A DNA stretch of 5,708 nt from Elusimicrobia bacterium RIFOXYB2_FULL_48_7. GTDB taxonomy: Bacteria > Elusimicrobiota > Endomicrobiia > CG1-02-37-114 > XYA2-FULL-39-19. Position 1 is the stretch's first letter. The number at the start of each line of letters is the position of its first letter. Under the pieces are notes generated by a model that ran no database searches, was not told the origin of the DNA, and saw only the letters and a list, made by a program, of their open reading frames with translations. The translations under genes were made by a program, and so were the position numbers. Below are positions 4,354-5,708 of this stretch, piece after piece. The stretch covers positions 1-5,708 of the forward strand of contig MGVM01000167.1 in NCBI GenBank assembly GCA_001800495.1. Direction: 5' to 3'.

Positions 4354-5708
4354 TCCGGATTTTTTGAATATGCGGGCGGATGGAACCGGCCGGCGGATAA
4401 TACCGCCAGAAACACAACCAGCGGCCAGAACTGGGCGAAAAGCCGCGCAATGGAGGAGGACAGATGCCATTCCAAATTAAAGGGCGAGAGCAGAAATACC
4501 AGGTAATAACCCGCACCTGAAAACAGGAAAACCAGGCAGGCAGCCAACACCCCCGGCTTGTTCTCCGGCCTGATATTGAATTTTCCTGACAACGCTCCCG
4601 CAATAAACAACAGCGGAAAAAGGTTCCAGTGCTTTACGTTGAATAATTCCGACGCCAGGAATTTCAATATCAGCGCGTGCCTGGAAAAGTCAAAGGCCTT
4701 CGAGATGAAAACGCCCGGGTCCAGGCTCGAGATGAAATAATTCGGCATGCTCACAATGTTTTTGAACAATATTATCACCGCCAGCACCGGAAAGGCTCCG
4801 GCGGAAAACAAAATAATTTCACCCAGGCCCTTGCGATAACCGTTTCGAAGGCAGGTTAAAACCAACCTGGCTGATCCAAGCGCCAGCAGGAATAAAAGCC
4901 CCTCGTTTTTTGTCCAGGCGGCTAAAGACGCCAGCAGGCCCGAAAGGGCCAGCAGCCTGTTGTCTTTGTATCCGGGCATATCATGGAACAACATCACGGC
5001 AAATGAAGACAGGATGAAAAACGACAGAGGGACATCGGCGTACTGGGTAGTGCCTGAATAAAAATAATACGGCGACAACAAAAGGACCAGCCCGGAGGCC
5101 ATGGCATATTTCCTGCCGCGTAAAATCTCCAGTGAAAGAAACAGGACTCCAAGGCAGGAAAAAGTGAAAAAGAATGAAATTAAAAACGGAGCCAGGGTTG
5201 TTTCCCTTCCAAAGTAGGACCAGTTTCTTGCGACAAGTCCCGGGATAAGCAGCGGGTAATCCACATGCGACCACCACAATGCCGGAGAAAAAATATCGGT
5301 TATTACGCCGGTATTGCGGAACAGGAACCTGGCCCTCATGTTCCAGATGGCCCAAGCGTCCCATCCGCCGTGAGGGTTTGAGATATATACACAGGCGAAA
5401 GCTGTTATATTAAGCACAAGAAATGAATAAAATAAAGCGGAAATAATTTTTGGAATACTGCCGGCGGCGCCCGAACGAATGAATTCATCAGCCGGTTTTT
5501 TTGGCTTTGGATAAAAAACAAACAAGGCCAGCAGCAATGTAACCGCAAATTCTACGGCAAGAACAACATTCCTTCCGGGCCCGGCATTAAAAAGGCTCAG
5601 AATAAAATAAACACAGGAAAAAACACCCGCGCCAAGCCCGAAACTCAGGCAGATTTTAAAAAACATTAATCCCGGCACCGGTTTTTGCCTGCTTAAAAAC
5701 AGGCAGCA
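4350..5708 (-). CDS. GT-C-type membrane glycosyltransferase (family 39/RgtA-like), probably 5'-truncated
   Basis: A multi-pass membrane protein likely to use a polyprenyl-phosphate sugar to glycosylate a lipid, glycan or protein on the outer face of the inner membrane. Numbered from the GTG at 5678, motifs in order are: GGWDAWAIWNMRARF (104-118), with Asp107 in the first large outer loop where GT-C enzymes keep a catalytic acid; SHVDYPLLIPGL (137-148); QYADVPLSFF (212-221); AWTKNEGLLF (254-263); and WHLSSSIARLFAQFWP (404-419). About ten hydrophobic segments surround them. This set recalls bacterial RgtA/B/C/D-like family 39 proteins; the substrate cannot be told. The frame stays open past 5678 to the right edge, and the first visible segment looks like a second transmembrane helix, so the true start may lie outside. 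Alternatives are the GTG at 5678 (AGG 9 nt upstream) and the ATG at 5666 (GGGA 4 nt upstream). Confidence 0.75.
   Translation of the reverse strand, partial: CCLFLSRQKPVPGLMFFKICLSFGLGAGVFSCVYFILSLFNAGPGRNVVLAVEFAVTLLLALFVFYPKPKKPADEFIRSGAAGSIPKIISALFYSFLVLNITAFACVYISNPHGGWDAWAIWNMRARFLFRNTGVITDIFSPALWWSHVDYPLLIPGLVARNWSYFGRETTLAPFLISFFFTFSCLGVLFLSLEILRGRKYAMASGLVLLLSPYYFYSGTTQYADVPLSFFILSSFAVMLFHDMPGYKDNRLLALSGLLASLAAWTKNEGLLFLLALGSARLVLTCLRNGYRKGLGEIILFSAGAFPVLAVIILFKNIVSMPNYFISSLDPGVFISKAFDFSRHALILKFLASELFNVKHWNLFPLLFIAGALSGKFNIRPENKPGVLAACLVFLFSGAGYYLVFLLSPFNLEWHLSSSIARLFAQFWPLVVFLAVLSAGRFHPPAYSKNPD

Overview
The window looks like chromosomal DNA from a diderm (Gram-negative-type) bacterium of moderate GC. 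It encodes the two inner-membrane subunits of the lipopolysaccharide exporter and a signal-peptide protein with an outer-membrane beta-barrel appearance. The barrel protein resembles the TraF-like/PorV-like families that are frequent in Elusimicrobiota, Omnitrophota and related candidate phyla. That placement is an impression from protein style only; no rRNA or other marker is present to fix it.

Layout, left to right. (1) Positions 1-115, minus strand: the first 38 codons of a secreted or envelope protein, cut by the window edge. (2) 116-366: a divergent regulatory region. It holds a near-consensus minus-strand promoter, a 14-bp palindrome, an AT-rich palindromic block, helically spaced T-tracts, a 7-bp inverted repeat and an extended -10 plus-strand promoter. 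(3) 367-2560, plus strand: lptF and lptG, separated by 4 nt. (4) 2561-2654: a convergent gap with a strong hairpin flanked by an A-run and a T-run, a bidirectional terminator. (5) 2655-4274, minus strand: a 539-aa TraF/PorV-like outer-membrane protein. (6) 4275-4349: a short gap holding its ribosome binding site and most of a near-consensus promoter, whose -35 box overlaps the stop codon of the upstream gene. (7) 4350-5708, minus strand: a multi-pass GT-C-type (family 39/RgtA-like) membrane glycosyltransferase whose reading frame is still open at the right edge.

The theme is envelope biogenesis. LptF and LptG form the transmembrane part of the ABC transporter that extracts LPS from the inner membrane. 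The GT-C-like protein would transfer a sugar from a polyprenyl-phosphate donor on the outer face of the inner membrane. The TraF/PorV-like protein probably sits in the outer membrane. The genes lie in separate transcription units, so a shared pathway is inferred from theme and not shown by an operon.

I found no mobile element, CRISPR array, tRNA or rRNA, and nothing that supports a wholly new biological system. The most notable signals are regulatory: the operator-like repeats and possible curved DNA before lptF, the short predicted leaders on both divergent transcripts, and the promoter embedded in a stop codon.
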